From Serilophus lunatus (lineage: Eukaryota > Chordata > Aves > Passeriformes > Eurylaimidae), in the NCBI GenBank assembly GCA_013399895.1, contig VXBA01001489.1, forward strand, positions 156,680 to 220,679: a stretch of DNA of 64,000 nt, given 5' to 3'. This document shows, piece after piece, positions 1 to 13,800 of the stretch. Position 1 is the first letter of the stretch. The number at the start of each line of letters is the position of its first letter. The notes below the pieces were generated by a model that was not told the DNA's origin, did no database searches, and saw nothing but the letters and a program-made list of their open reading frames with translations. Position numbers and translations under genes: made by a program.

Positions 1-3000
1 GAGCAGTGTATGATCTCCATAGCAAGATACTCAGGAAAATCAGGGTTCAACAAATGGACATTTGGATGAAGGCCATGAATTTGTTATTTTATCATAAGTT
101 ATCCAATAACAGGCTTTAAGTGAGCATACTGTATGTCTCCTAATGTTGTTTTGAGAGACAATTACTGGTTTGCTTCCACCTTACAGAAGTGTAGGCAAGT
201 TATGGGTGTAAGGGACCTCAGGAGGTCTCTAGTCCAATCTCCTGTTTGAGAGGTAACATAAGGAACATGCTTATACCTAGAGTTTATCACAGATGATTCA
301 GTAAGAGTCTCACAGTTAGATTCATGGGTCCAGCAAGAAAGCATAAACAGGCGATGAGTACTTTGTTCATCAAAGAACAAAGTTTGGTGACCGTGACATT
401 GAAAATCCTCTAAGTTTTTAGATTCCTGAGATAGTGAACATCTTCTGCATGGTTCAGCAACGGCAGGGCCTTTCTTCTTTGTGTAAGAAGAGCACAAAGC
501 TCAATTTTTGTGCATAGACTTTGAAGAAGGTTACCCTCTGCCTGACTAGGAGCCCACAGCACCCGCCTGCTTGCCTTAGCCATAGGGAATGAGCCGGATA
601 CGGATTCATGGGCCATATGAGCATCTGTGAAATGTAGCCTTTGTGCTACTATATAAACACACTGTTTGTATGTCTAAATCCAGAGCAATAGCCCACTTGG
701 GTTTTTATAGTTTCCTCCTACAACTCTTCTTTGAAGAAAAGGAGTTTAAACAAATACCAAGTTTCAAGAGTCATTTCATATGGCTAATTAAGGTGCAAGA
801 TTAGCAATCTTTCCTGTTGAGCCTCTATACCTGCATTGCTGGACGTCTTAGCTCCTTTGTTAATATGGGGAAGAGTATCTCTCTCTCTCCCTCCAGCCTT
901 TATGATGTATAGGGCATCACTCTGCAATCCTGTCTCTCTCATCAAAGTATTTGGTCATAGTGTTAACGGAACAGGATCCAGATTCACTCTATAGAATTGA
1001 TGCTCATATTAATAATGTTATTTGTCCAATAACCCAACACAGGGAAAGTGGCTACAGGTCACCTGCACCCTAAACACAGATTTTAGCTGTCAGATATCCA
1101 TGTTTCCACTGAACTTTATTCTTACTGCAAAACTTTTCCAGGGTACCTCCTGGATACATCAGTTCTCAGAAGTGTCTTAAAAAAGTGGAAAAAATATACA
1201 TAATGGCAAGTTATGTAAACATAGAAAAACTAGCGATGAATTTATTAAACAACACCAGGAGCTTTTTAAGAAGCAAGTGCAGGAGGAATCCTGAAACAGA
1301 AAATAGGATTTTTGAGATTTATTTTTTTTTACTGTTTCTGCTCTATCTTATCTTTGCGGTTTTTTTTTTTTCTCAGTTTGGATAACCCTTATGTTTGCTG
1401 TTTCTGCATTTTCCTCCCTCAGTTCCCTTGCCATACACCATTTACCTTTTCTGATTCTATGGGAGTCAATTTTGCCAAGCAGACTTTCTCTGCATGCTGC
1501 ACTTTATGATCATTTGTATGCAGAATGCAATCTATATGAATTAACTAGATTCTATATATATATCAAATCCAACTTGAGTTTTCAGGTTTGCAAAATTACA
1601 CTCCTGCCTCTGCTGATCCATCTGTTAGTAGGTACCATATGTCAGTTACTTTATCAGGAAGCTTCAGGGGGATCCATTAGAGAGAGTCCACAGCATAATT
1701 AGAAAAAAAGAACATTTGTTTTCCCAGCTGCCCTGTTTTCATCCTTCCTCTTCAAATGTTCTGCTGGTTTCAATTAAGTTTGCCATAGATGCATCAGCCT
1801 GGTGAACTTGGAGAATTAATTGCTTTAAAAACTTAATATCTTACTTGCAAGGTGGATAGTTTTCTGTTGGTTCAGCTGTAATCTTAAACTCCTGCCGCAA
1901 AATGCCATCTTGATCTGCAGTCCAGAGTGACACAGCACCATGCCATAAGGATGAGCAACTGAACCTCAGCAAACCCCTGCACTGGGGATGTACCCTTTGG
2001 GAAGGGCTCTGGCTGCATGCTGGTTGCCATAGTTCCACCTCCAGCCCTGCTGGGGTCTACCTGGGTGCTTGATAGGACATGACTGGGGGAAGAAGCAAAA
2101 ACTCATCCAGCTCCTGAACTACATTGTATTGGCAATGTCTCTGACTGCATTCCCTAGCCAGGAGTGACCCAGGATATCCCAGGACCTAGAGCAGGGCAGT
2201 TCCCACTGCCTCTGCTTGGGTTAGTCACCCCTTTCCCATTTCCCAGCCTGTCTGGGGAGAGGCAGCAGATGCCATGCAGACATCCTGCCAGGGCACAGGG
2301 CTCTGCATTTAGCTGCTGGCTTAATATTTATTAGCTGATTTTCCTTCTTCCTCCTGTCCAAGGCAAGAAGCCTGTGCACAAAGCAGTTTATTTCATTAGG
2401 TAGTTCTTTCGTTTTGGTCTGTCTTTTTAACTGTGTTTGTACAGGTCATTCTCTGTTTACAATGGAGAAAGCAAGGGCAAAATATGCATGTGCTTTAGTG
2501 GTGGGGCTCGCAGAGCTCATCTTGCAGCCTTTGCTGGTCTAAAACAAGCTCTGCTGCCTCCTCAGATGAAATTATCCTTAACATGGTGAGTGTGGATGTG
2601 ACAGAAAAGCCGACTTTTTACCCTGAGGCTTGCTGTGCTCTGCTGGATACCTTGGTGCCAGCTCAGAGGGTGGCTGGGAGACTATCCTGAGACATCATGC
2701 CCCCTTCAGCTCTTCCCCAGTAGAGCTTGAAAGATGGTCTGGGTGATCAGGTGTGTCCACACTAAACTAGTGGAAAAGTGGAACTGACGGAAAAAACTAA
2801 TGGCACATGCAACCAGATGAGATAGTGCCAGGGTAACAGTGGTGTGTCTCTGCCAACATGGTGGGGACCACCTTTGTCTGTCCAGTGCCTCTCCTGGCAA
2901 GGGCACAGCAGCATGCAGCAAAGTCTGGGTGACACTGTGGCAGGAACATGCTCCTGATAGCTGCTCTGGCTTCCTCTGAAGAGCCCAACCCAAACTGGAG

Positions 3001-4718
3001 GAGAAGGAGGTGTTGAGAAAGGTGAAGAGAGTTAAGTCTCGTGGAGTGGGACAAGCAGCAAGTGTGCAGGGCAGCTGTGCTGATCAGCCAAAGCATCCCT
3101 TCTGTAGGGACTCAAAGCCTTAACCTCACCAGTAGTTCTGGCCTCCTACTGTTTTTTTTGTAGGTGAGATAGCAGCATTCCAACAAATGAAAGCACACTG
3201 TAGCTAAATTTGTAATGTTTAGTTCTTAAGTTCACCTGTATGTTTGCAAGCCTTTCTTGTTTGGAAGCAATTCACCCTTTGTGTTTCCCAGATCAGCTGC
3301 ATTAAAACATCCTCAGCTTTTCCCTGCCTCTCTCCCACATCTGTTTTTCTGTCTGGTGCACTTTGTACATCCCACCAGCTCTAGCATCTGTGATGTATTT
3401 TATAGCAATTTCAAGTTCATAACTGCTTTCCCAGGTCAGACTCTTCTTGGAGAAACTCCCATAGGAAGGTATGCCTTCATGCAGTGCATCTCCAGAGAGC
3501 TTAGCACTACAATAGATAAAGAATGCCAAAGAGCCTTGTTTCATTTATTTAAAGTAGATGAGGTTTAGCTGCCAATACATTTTTTTTTTCACTTAGTATA
3601 TTTTACCTAAGTAAGGAGAGAGGATCAGTTATTTAACCAAAGGGAGGCAATACCTGCAACTAATTAATAAGTCATGGCTGCTTACTAGCTACTTGATTTT
3701 CATGTATTGTCTTGAAGGTGTTAAAAACTAACAAAGGTTAGTTTCCTGGGATTTAACTGAAGTAAGGATTTCAAGAGATGCCCCCCAGAAAACACTAGTG
3801 TGTACTAATTAGGCAATGCCAGATTTCAGTTTATTTGTAGAACAGACACGTGGTGGTTGCCTGCTGCTCATCCAGGTTACCACAGCAGCTCTCACTGGGG
3901 GAAGCAGGGCTGGATGCCTTGCTTCCCTGTGCTCTCAATTGAGTTTCTCATGCCATTTACAGATGGATTACATTCGGACAGTGGAAGTCAAATATTTATC
4001 AAATCATATTTAACTCATTACCTTGTGTTTCATTTGAGAATTTCAGGACCAAACAGTAACTCTGACCTTGAAGAGGGTTGTCAATGCCTGGCAACACAAG
4101 GCTGTGGGCCAGCAACAAGAGCAGTCAGCCATAAGTAACTGAATTTCATCAAACTGTTGTGTAAATATAATTAAAACTTCAGAGAGCTCAAATAAACACC
4201 AAACTCTTGATGAGTTAGTTCAGCTGTATGTGGCAAGAGACATTTGCAAAGCTTATATTGCTGTGTGTTGTTGGAGATTTGCCTGCTGTTGACCAAGGGG
4301 TTTGTGGGCTTGGCATAGGTCAGGTGGCATGAGGATCCATGCTGGATTTCTGCCGGCATGCACTCTGGAAGTGAAGGCACATGCTAGAGTGCAGAGGCTG
4401 AGAACTCAGCAAACCCCTCATTTAGCATTAGCATGGATGTTAGACACTGTATCTTACCACTGGGGTGTTCTCAGAAGTGATGCTCAGTATGGGTATTACT
4501 TGGAGCCTCTGTGAAGGACAAGGATCCATGAAACAAAGCACTTTTTGGAGCGAAGCATACTGTACTGACAGGCACTTGGAGAAAGGCAAGGGTATTTAAT
4601 GAGGGTGTGATACTTGTGTCCTGATCTCTGCTTAAATGGTTTGGAAGCCTCTCCTGGTGTTTCAGAATAACTTCTCATCTCACCTCCTGCATTTCTGTAT
4701 TCCTCATTCCTGCTGTAG
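1..4718 (+). other. Intron of the GH31 gene (5' part); no exon recognised
   Basis: The acceptor at 4717-4718 shows that this is intronic, at least in its right part. I looked for the preceding GH31 exon (the FLGPxPxxVxxQY block) and found none. The stretch holds a probable old CR1 fragment near 165-260 and a GC-richer zone around 1900-2300, with nothing else recognisable. Confidence 0.6.
165..260 (-). repeat. Probable CR1 LINE 3' fragment
   Basis: The phrase 'gggacctcaggaggtctcta' followed by 'gtccaatctcctg' reads like the CR1 3' end on the minus strand. It is short and diverged, and the boundaries are approximate. Confidence 0.45.
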
Positions 4719-4844
4719 GCCATTGGGCGCCCACACATGCCAGCCTACTGGTCTCTGGGATTTCAGCTCTCCCGCTGGGGCTATGGCAGCCTTGATGTTT
4801 TAAAGAAAACTGTTGATCGCATGCACCGCTATGATATCCCATAT
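4719..4844 (+). CDS. GH31 exon a (residues 1-42 of the visible protein)
   Basis: 126 bp, phase 0 on both sides, between acceptor ctgtag and donor gtaagt. Encodes the IGRPHMPAYWSLGFQLSRWG segment, the GH31 hallmark at the start of the catalytic barrel. Human SI and MGAM, as recalled, have a matching block. This is the first exon recognisable in the window; the acceptor requires at least one exon further left. Confidence 0.95.
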
Positions 4845-7800
4845 GTAAGTATCAATTTTTCACCGTGTATGCTAATTTTACAATTTGAGGTGAGATGAAT
4901 AAAACTATAATAGAGAAAAAATAATGATCCTACAAAGAGAATTGTAGCATAAAAGGATGTTCATAATCTTATGTAGTAGTTTTGCATGTAATATCCTCAT
5001 AATGCTTAAAAGAATATTTAGAGTTGGCTTTTAACATGAGGTTTAAGTGCTGCTCTTTGCAGCATAGGAGATGATTCTGGTGGGGATTTGCTGTTATGCA
5101 GTATGACATGCTAGCACTTTAAAGTAAATAATGGTACTTCTGAGGCACATCACTGCAAAATAGGCACTGAACTAGAACTTCTACATTTCCATTTTGTCCA
5201 TTGCTACCATACAAATTTCTAGGTTTCCAATTATTATAGCCAATCTCTTAGGTTTCATGTCATACCTTAGTTGCCTATTAGAAATACAGTTGCATACATT
5301 CTGATATGTGCACAACTGTATCAAATACTTCAATCATAGAATATAATTGTGTTGGAATGGACCACTAAAAGGTCATGTAGTCCAACCCCCCTGCAATGAA
5401 CAGGGACATCTTCAACTATGTCCGGTTGCTCAGAGTCCTATCCAACTTAACCATCCTCACTGTAAAAAATTCCTTCCTTATATCTAGTCTGAATCTACCT
5501 TCTTTTAGGTTAAAATCTTTATCCCTTGTCCTGCTGGTACAAGCCCTACATAAAAAGTCTGATCTTGTCTTTCTTATAAGTTCTCTTTAAGTATTTTACG
5601 TATTGAAAGGCTGCTCTAAGGTCCATTTGGAGCCTTTCCTTCTCCAGGCTGAACAGCTCTCTCAGCCTGTCCTCATAAGATAGTTGCTCCGGCCCCCTGA
5701 TCATTTTTATGGCCCTCCTCTGGACTTTCTCCAACAGATCCATGTCTTCCCAATTGAGAACTCCAGAGCTGGAGGAAGTATTCATGTGATGTTTATTTTA
5801 AAAATGCTTAGGATGTGCAGCATTTTGATATCGACTACATGGAACGTCGCCTGGACTTTACCTATGATAAAGTGAATTTTGCTGGTCTGCCAGAGTACAT
5901 CCAGGAGCTGAAGAAGAAAGGAATGCACAATGTCGTGATTCTGGTAAGTTGACAATGATGCTAATTATTTTTCCAGTTATAAGAACTATTCACAGCATAG
6001 TCTTCTAACAGTACCTAGGTGCTAACACATGCATACTATTGTAGCAGATTTTCCATTTTTCTCGTTTGTTGAAAAGAGCTCAAGAACAATTTTGCGCAGA
6101 TTTCATATTTAAAAGTGTTGCATTTATGGGAAACCCGTGTACCAGCACCATCTCTATACCAGAACATTGATTCTCGGCCATGTTTTCCCACTCAATTATG
6201 AGAAATTTTGCCCCTGTTCAGGGATGAGTTGACATAGGATTGCTTTCCCTGAAAATGAACAAATGAATTTAAGACACATACAAAAAATGGCTGAATAGGG
6301 GAAAAAAATTATTCTTAATCACTCTGGAAGGTAGTAACTACAATTCATGTTGCCTTGTACTTACATTTTATCTAAATTAATGCAGGAGATGTTCATTTGC
6401 ATGGAAAATTGTGGAAAATGTATGTCAAACTTCTAACCAAAATTGGCATATGGCCAAATTAATTAATTTGGACAGAAGTGAAAATCAGAGCCTTCCATCT
6501 TTCCCAGATAATTTTTCTAACAAAATTTTCTGTTTGTCTCCAGCACATCCTCACACATGTCCTTGTGCCAAAATGACTCTTGGTCACAATAACTAAGTGA
6601 GTGCCAATGGTGGCAAGGAAATTAGAGACCAATTAAATTGAAATTTAAATAAATATTTAAATAAATTAAGAAATTAAATAATATCCCCTGGTAGATTTGC
6701 AAGATCTTGCTCTCGAGGGTTCCCCAGCAGTGCAGCACTAGGAGGGCTGCACTCCCCAATGCAGGATGCCCCTTGTTCTCCAAAACCACTAGGGAAAGGA
6801 TAAGAAGAGAAACACTTCAAATTACAGCAGTACAAATTTAAGGTAGACATTAGGGTAAGGCTGTCTGTCTGCAAGGTGAGCTGAGCAGGGAGCTGGCTGC
6901 CAAGGCCAGGGTCCCTCCCCAAGCGTGTGCTGTGAGCAGGTCCAACAGATGCATCAGGGATGGCTTAGGCTCAGCTGACCCACCGGTGCAGGGTAAGGAG
7001 AAGAAGACAATCCCACAGAGTCCATCTGAGGACTTTTTGCTGTAATTGTAGTCATCTGTTTTCTGCCTAAATAGTCAGTTTACACCTTTCGTTTGGATCT
7101 CGAACTGTCAGTCTCTCGTCCTTCTATTTTCTTTCTTGATACACTGATTTGAGAAAGTGTATTCTCTCTCAGCCTTTTTTTGCTAGTCTAAGCAAACTGA
7201 ATATTTTATTCTCTTTTTATTGGGTGAGGTCTTCAGATCTCCTTGTAGTAGCTCTCCCTCACGTGTTCCCAGTTTGAATGCATTTGCCTGTGTAGCAGAT
7301 AGCTCAGTTTGCCATGCTCCCAATGATGCCCCCAGAGTGTTTGCAGAACAGCAGAAGTATTTCCTTCTTTCTCCTAAAAATTGTCTCCTATGAAAAAGCC
7401 TTGCATCACATTTACCTACATTATACTGGTGGCTCATTCTTGTAAGGAGGCAAATTAATTCAACAGAACCATAATGGACTGACTGCTAATATTTGGGCCC
7501 TGAGTTGATTCAGTCCTTTTAAAATAAGGGTCACATTCCTCTTCTTGTCATGGGGGTCCTGCCAAAGGCTTGTGGGGAGAGAGACTGCACAGCAGGGTCA
7601 TAGTATAGTTCCATTTTCACTTGTGCTGGTGTATCTGGAGTCAGAGATACTGAAGTCTCCTCATCTTAAAAACACATTATCTTGTCAAATAGACAGACTA
7701 AGGCAGAAATGCCTCCCTGTCCTTATTTTTTCCTCCACGATTTATTGAAAAGTTTAGCATATGACTAGGGATGGACTAGTCAGCACCACAGATAGCTATA

Positions 7801-10800
7801 TGGGTATTTTCTTTTTAACTGGGAGTTTTTTGATAATTTCTTTAGAAGTACCTTTTCTGTATTTATTATTTGCCCAATCTTCAATTTCACAGAAATTCAG
7901 AATCAGTGAGGTTGGAAAAGACCTCTGAGATCATTGAGTCCAACCTTTGACCTAACACTACCCTATCTATTAGACCATGGCACTCAGTGCCACATCTAGT
8001 CTCTTCATAGGACTTGTGCTGCAGTCCCTTCATCATCCTTGTTGCTCTTCTTTGGACCAGCTCCAATATCCTTTCTGAACTGAGGGGCCTAGAACAGGAC
8101 ACAACATTCAAGGTGCAGCCTCACCAGTGCCAAGGACAGGGGAAGAATCACTGCACTGGTCCTGCTGGCCACACTGTTCCTGATATTCCTGGTCCATCTA
8201 GCTGTTAGGCAGTTTAAGCTCCTTGTATCCTAAATACTACTCTAAAAATTACCTGATCTCTTCGAGCTGTGTCATTAAATACCACCTGCCTATTTATTGG
8301 TTTAACTCAAAAAAGTTTGCAAAACATTAATATATAAATATATATATATTTATTTATTTATTAATATATAAGCAAAATACCAGGAGTTTGGGCTAGCTCT
8401 TCCCATGCAGTCGTGCCCTTCAGTAAATACATCACAGTCACATCTTTTTCATCAGTATCAAGATGTCTCCAGTTGTTTTGCACTTGCTAATGGGTAAGAA
8501 GCTACAGACAAGCGGCTGTGGTTTACTGGGTGAGCTACATTATCTCCTTATTTGTGAATTTAACTTCAACATTTTTAAAGCCCTTTCAGTTTCTCAGATG
8601 GCACATTCTACAGCAGTGCAGGGAGGTGTTTCTGTATAAATTCAGCTGCTTGTTAGTTGCAGGGAATATAATAACAACTTAATTCATGCAATAAACTAAT
8701 GGGAATCCAGACAGGAAGCCCTTCTTTCCTCCTTCTCCTAACCTGTAGTTAAGGACTATCTTCTGCTCTAGTTCTTTAGCTAACTTTGTGAAGGAAGAAC
8801 AAAAACTGAGACAGTTTGTCCTTCATTATTTAAAAACTGATGTGAAGTATAGGTTACACTGGTACTGAAGTTTTCTATTTTCACTTTGCTACAGTTGCTG
8901 ACATCTCTGTCAAACCCTGTCTGTAAGCATTCTTTAGTGATGCAAAGCATTCCCCTAAGTTGAGTTAGGAGCTGGAATAGTGTGAAGGGTTTCATTCCCA
9001 AGTGATAGCAAAGCCAAGCTAGCTGCAATCAAGGTAAGAGTAAGCCAGTTTTATACTGAAAGAACAATTTTCTATTTAGATTCCCTTTAGATAGTGACAG
9101 TAATGGGTGAGTTCCCCAAGTACAGCAGATTGTTGCCTCCCTTGTGATGATTTCAGGAAATGAGCTCTGACTGCAGCCACTTAGTGTCATGTAAAACATT
9201 TATTAAATAGATTTTGGAATATGGGTTCAGTCTTCCTCATCTCAGACTGCTCTGGTCAGAAGCAAAGTGCAGATCCTGACATCCAGCAGTAATAACACTG
9301 GCAACCTGTCTGAGGAGGGGACTCTGAACCCGGTTGTGCCACCATCACTGGGATGCCTGCTGCCTCATAATCAGGAGGTCTGATCCCCATGCTTGCATTC
9401 ACTGCTGGGAGCACTCCATGACTGTGGTCACCTTGATAGTAGCATGGCTCCATTACTGAAGCCTCTAAGTGCATCCCTGTGTCACTTCTCTCCCCTGATC
9501 TCTTTCAGAGGCCACCTCCATTTAGGGAAAATTTTGACCAAGAGTGTCAGTACTTGGGCATCACTACTGTGCTAAATAGTGTGCATGCTTTAGCTGTGTC
9601 AGAACAAATATATTCTTTAGAAACAAGTTCTAAAAGTAACAATGACTACAATGAAAAATGATAAATATTATTACAGAGCTTTAAAAGGAGCTTTAATGAA
9701 AGACCTTGTATCCCTTCTATTAAATCACACTAAAAATAGAAACAGCTAGGAATGACATGCGTGACAAAATACTTAAAAGTCAATAGCAACATGCTCATGA
9801 CTCAAAATAATGCTTGATGGCTTTAACATTTTAAAGTCCAGCTCTGTGAGCTGTAGAGGCTAAAATTTCCAGAGACGAATTTTTATGGATGTGCTTCAAA
9901 ATATATATGTTTGGGGCCATAGGTGGAAGTCCATCAGACTGGATAACTGCTGAGTGCTCACAGGTCTTTAAGAAGCCAGTTGTAGTTATAGGGAAGATTT
10001 AACAGGCATAACGTTCTACCAGCACAAACAACCCTTGAATGCATGGAGGGGTTTTGCTTTCTTTAGGACAATACTAGACCTGCATAATATATTAGATTTA
10101 GGTGCTGGAATAACATTTCATCTGAAGGAAACGAGAAGTTTGGATTGGGAGTAGTTAATTAAGCTTCTTCTTGCCTTCAAGTATCTCAAGAGACATCTTT
10201 CCCACAATTATAAAATAATTCTTGCAGATGGACAGTTTTATCTAAAGCTGAACCATTTAATAAGTTAAAAATGTAATGGACACTTACAATCCTTATGAAG
10301 GTGACACTGGAACTAGATAGTTAAAGTAAAACAGAATTTTTCTCTTAAAGTAGGACTTTAGCTGTAGCTTTTGTTTTGGAGGCATGTAACAATATACTTC
10401 CCTCGCCAGGGCTATAGTTATCAGAGGGCTTACAACTAAATCAGTAATTAATTCACATATTCAAATGAGCTTTAAAACACTCCTTTAAAGAAACTTACCA
10501 TTTGGGGGCTGTTTTTTGTTTTTTTCTAAGAAGTTTATTAGTTAGAGTTTTATCATATTTCAATTAAAGTTCACTTAAATTATTGCACAAGCTATGAGTG
10601 AATGGGAGAATTTTTTCAGTGATGTTTTTCTCTATGGTGTTTCATAACTGAAGGTTTTGCCTAAAGCAGAACCTGAGGGAATAACACTTTCTAAGAAAAA
10701 AAGTAAAGAATTCCCTTCTTCTAAAATGACTGCAATCTTTATCTGTTCTAAATTACACAAAGCAGACAGCTTCTCCCAATTAGGGACATACTGCAAAGTG

Positions 10801-13800
10801 CATTTAATTCCTTTTAGTTTCAGCTGACTGCTGAGCAGAATTGAATAGTGTCTCTTCATTCACTGGCATCTCCAAGTGTTCTAACTTTACTACTTACCTC
10901 CATGGTGGGCCTCCATCATCCCCAGGAGCCAATCTGGCTCCCTTTCTATGAGCTTTGTGGCTACTGATGGCCTCAGAAGTTGTTGGTGTCAATGCCACTG
11001 GCAGCAATAGGAGGTGGTGACCACCCCATGCAGTGAAAGGGGCAACAAGGACGAGGTCCTTTTGGGGCTGGATGTGTCCCAGCTTCAGGCCCCTTGAAAA
11101 GTTTCAGTCATTCTAGCCCTGAGCTGTTAATGCTGAGGCAGCTGGGATAAGGATTGCTTGAGAGGAAACCCAGAAGTGTCCAAGTGTGGGAATGCTCACC
11201 CACAGCAGAGACCTCAGTGTGGGGGAATATAGAATCTAGTGCCTCTCTAAACTAATTTGAACATAGAATGTCATAAAAAATAACTATGACAGTGTTAAAT
11301 GATTTCACATTGTTTTTGCCTTATACAAGAAATACTTATTGCATATCTTTAATGACTTTTTCTAAATTATGTGCTCTCAAGTCTTATTAAATTTTAATGC
11401 TGTTTTCTTCCAATATTCTTGCAATTTGCATTAAGAACATAATCCAAATTTTTCTAAAATATACATGTAGAAAAGTAATTGTCACCTCTGGGATTTCAAT
11501 AACAAAAACTTAATCACTCTTTTCAGGACCCTTTCATAGCCAAGGATGAGGAACCAGGCACTTACAAACCTTATGAACTTGGCCAGGAAATGGGAGTCTG
11601 GGTGAACAACTCTGATGGTGTGACTCCTGCTGTTGGAGAGGTGGGGTTTTTTAATTTTTTTTTGGTGCATTTGTTCTAATGCTGGCTCAAAATGATAAAG
11701 CAGCTGTGCAAAAGAAATGAGAAAATAAGCAAGATTTACACCTGTAACCCCTAGGCCTGGCCTCCTGGAAAATCCGTGTTTCCTGACTACACCAACCCCA
11801 GGACCGTGGAGTGGTGGACCCAGTTGTGTCTGGAGTTTAAGGATGTCCTTGACTACGATGGGATCTGGATTGTATGTCTCATTATATCTGCCCTCCCTGC
11901 TTTAAAAAAAAAAAAAAAAAAAAAAGATGTTTTTAACATGTGTTTCACTCTCTTTATTAAAGGATATGAACGAACCATCCAATTTCTTAAGAGGCCAGTA
12001 TCCTGGATGTGCTGATAATGAAATCAATAACCCTCCTTACATTCCTAGTAAGTAAAATTTCCTTGTTGATCTTTTTTTTTTTTTAGGGGGGAAAAACCCC
12101 CTATCCTCTCATTTTCTATCTTTCCCTGCCTGTTCCGTGTGTTCAGTTACATACCTGTTAAAGACTCCTGTGGGTCACCTTTGGAGTATCAAAAATCAAC
12201 CACTTTCTCCTCTCCCTGGCTCTGCCTTGTAGTAGGTCTAGAAAAGTGACCTTTCCTGCCATTTTCTGAGCAACTGGTCTGCATCAAAAAAGAAGGACAA
12301 GATACTATTCACTGTAACTTAGCTACAGGTTTATGGAAGAAGTAACCCTTCTGCCTTACCATCACCACTGCTAGTCTCAGAGGTGGGCAGTCTCTGCCTT
12401 CTCCACAAACCATAACAAGGAAGAGAGGATCTCCTTGATACCTTAATTCAATGTATTTCCTTTCTCTTAGGAAATAATTTTTCACTGTGTTACTAGGAAT
12501 GGGCTAAAATTAAGTTTAAAAATGTCCAAGCCTGCGAGAGACTTATAGGACTGGGAGAACCTGTTCCAGTAGCTGAGTTAGTGATATGCTCATTCCTCCC
12601 CAGGAAGCCATGAGCACTTATGATTAGTGCCAGTGGTTCTGGCAGTTAATCTAGCCAATATTTCCACAGGAAAGCTCAGCTGCCTGAGCAACGTTAATAT
12701 GCAGCAGGAAGTTGATACATAAATGAGTTATTGACAAGTGAAATGTTGGAAATGTTCCCGTTTGTACTGTCATGGTTGGGTACTAGAACAGGCTCCCCAG
12801 GGAAGCAGTCACAGCACCAAGCCTGATAGAGTTCAAGTAATGTTTGGATGACACTTTCAGGGCACATGCTGTGACTCCTGGGGATGGTCCTGTGCAAGGC
12901 TAAGGGTTGAACTTGATGATCTTTGTGGGTCTCTTTGTGTGTGCATATTGTGTGACTCTGTGATTCTTAATTTTCTTTATTAAATCTCAATTCTTTTTAC
13001 TCTGAATATAAGAGAAAAGTAAACATAGCAAAAGCATAACAAAATATTATAAAGAGATTGTTCATTTTTGACAGCAGAAGCAGGGCTTTTAATTATGATT
13101 TTGGTGTTTGCTCTCTTCGTGAGGAAACTACTGCATACTGGCCCTATGGGTCTTGACCAAAGCACAGGAGCTGGTGTGACATTACCATCTTTGCCTTAAG
13201 TTGCTTTCATTTTTTTGTCAACCTTCAGGACTGCAAAAAAAGACGTGAGACTTAGTGGAGAATGGCCAAACCAGTACAGATCCCTTTAGCTCATAAATAA
13301 AGGATTACAGGTTAATCCATACAGAGGCTTCTGAGCCATGAAGCTGAGCTTTATGATGACCAGTGTTGAAGTCTGAGCCACTAGAAAGAAGTCACACCTA
13401 GAGACCTAGTATCCACATGACATATAAGGACACTGAGAGATGCTGAAGACGGGTGTGCCTTGAGCCCAGTTTTTCTCTCTGACCTGACTCCTGCACACTT
13501 GCTTGTGACTCACAGTGTTACAATGGTATCATAGAATCACAGAATGGTTTGAGTTGGAAAGGATTTTCAAATTCATCTAGTTCCAACCACTTGACCAAGC
13601 TTCTTGAAGCCCCATCCAACCTGACCTTGAATACTTCCAGGGATGATGGATCCACAGCTTCTCTGGGCAACCTGTTCATGTTTTACCACCCTCACAGTAA
13701 AGAATTCTTCCTTATATCTAACACAAACCTACTGTGTTGAAACCATTACTGCCTGTCCTATCACACCATGCCCTTGTAAAAATCCCTTTCCAGCTTTCTT

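Noticed and set aside
361..382. Perfect 8-bp stem hairpin (ctttgttc / gaacaaag)
   Set aside because: Short hairpins of this kind are common by chance; no RNA gene context is seen.
2548..2583. Possible micro-exon between cctcctcag and gtgagtgtg
   Set aside because: Too short to test and matches no part of the missing GH31 N-terminus.
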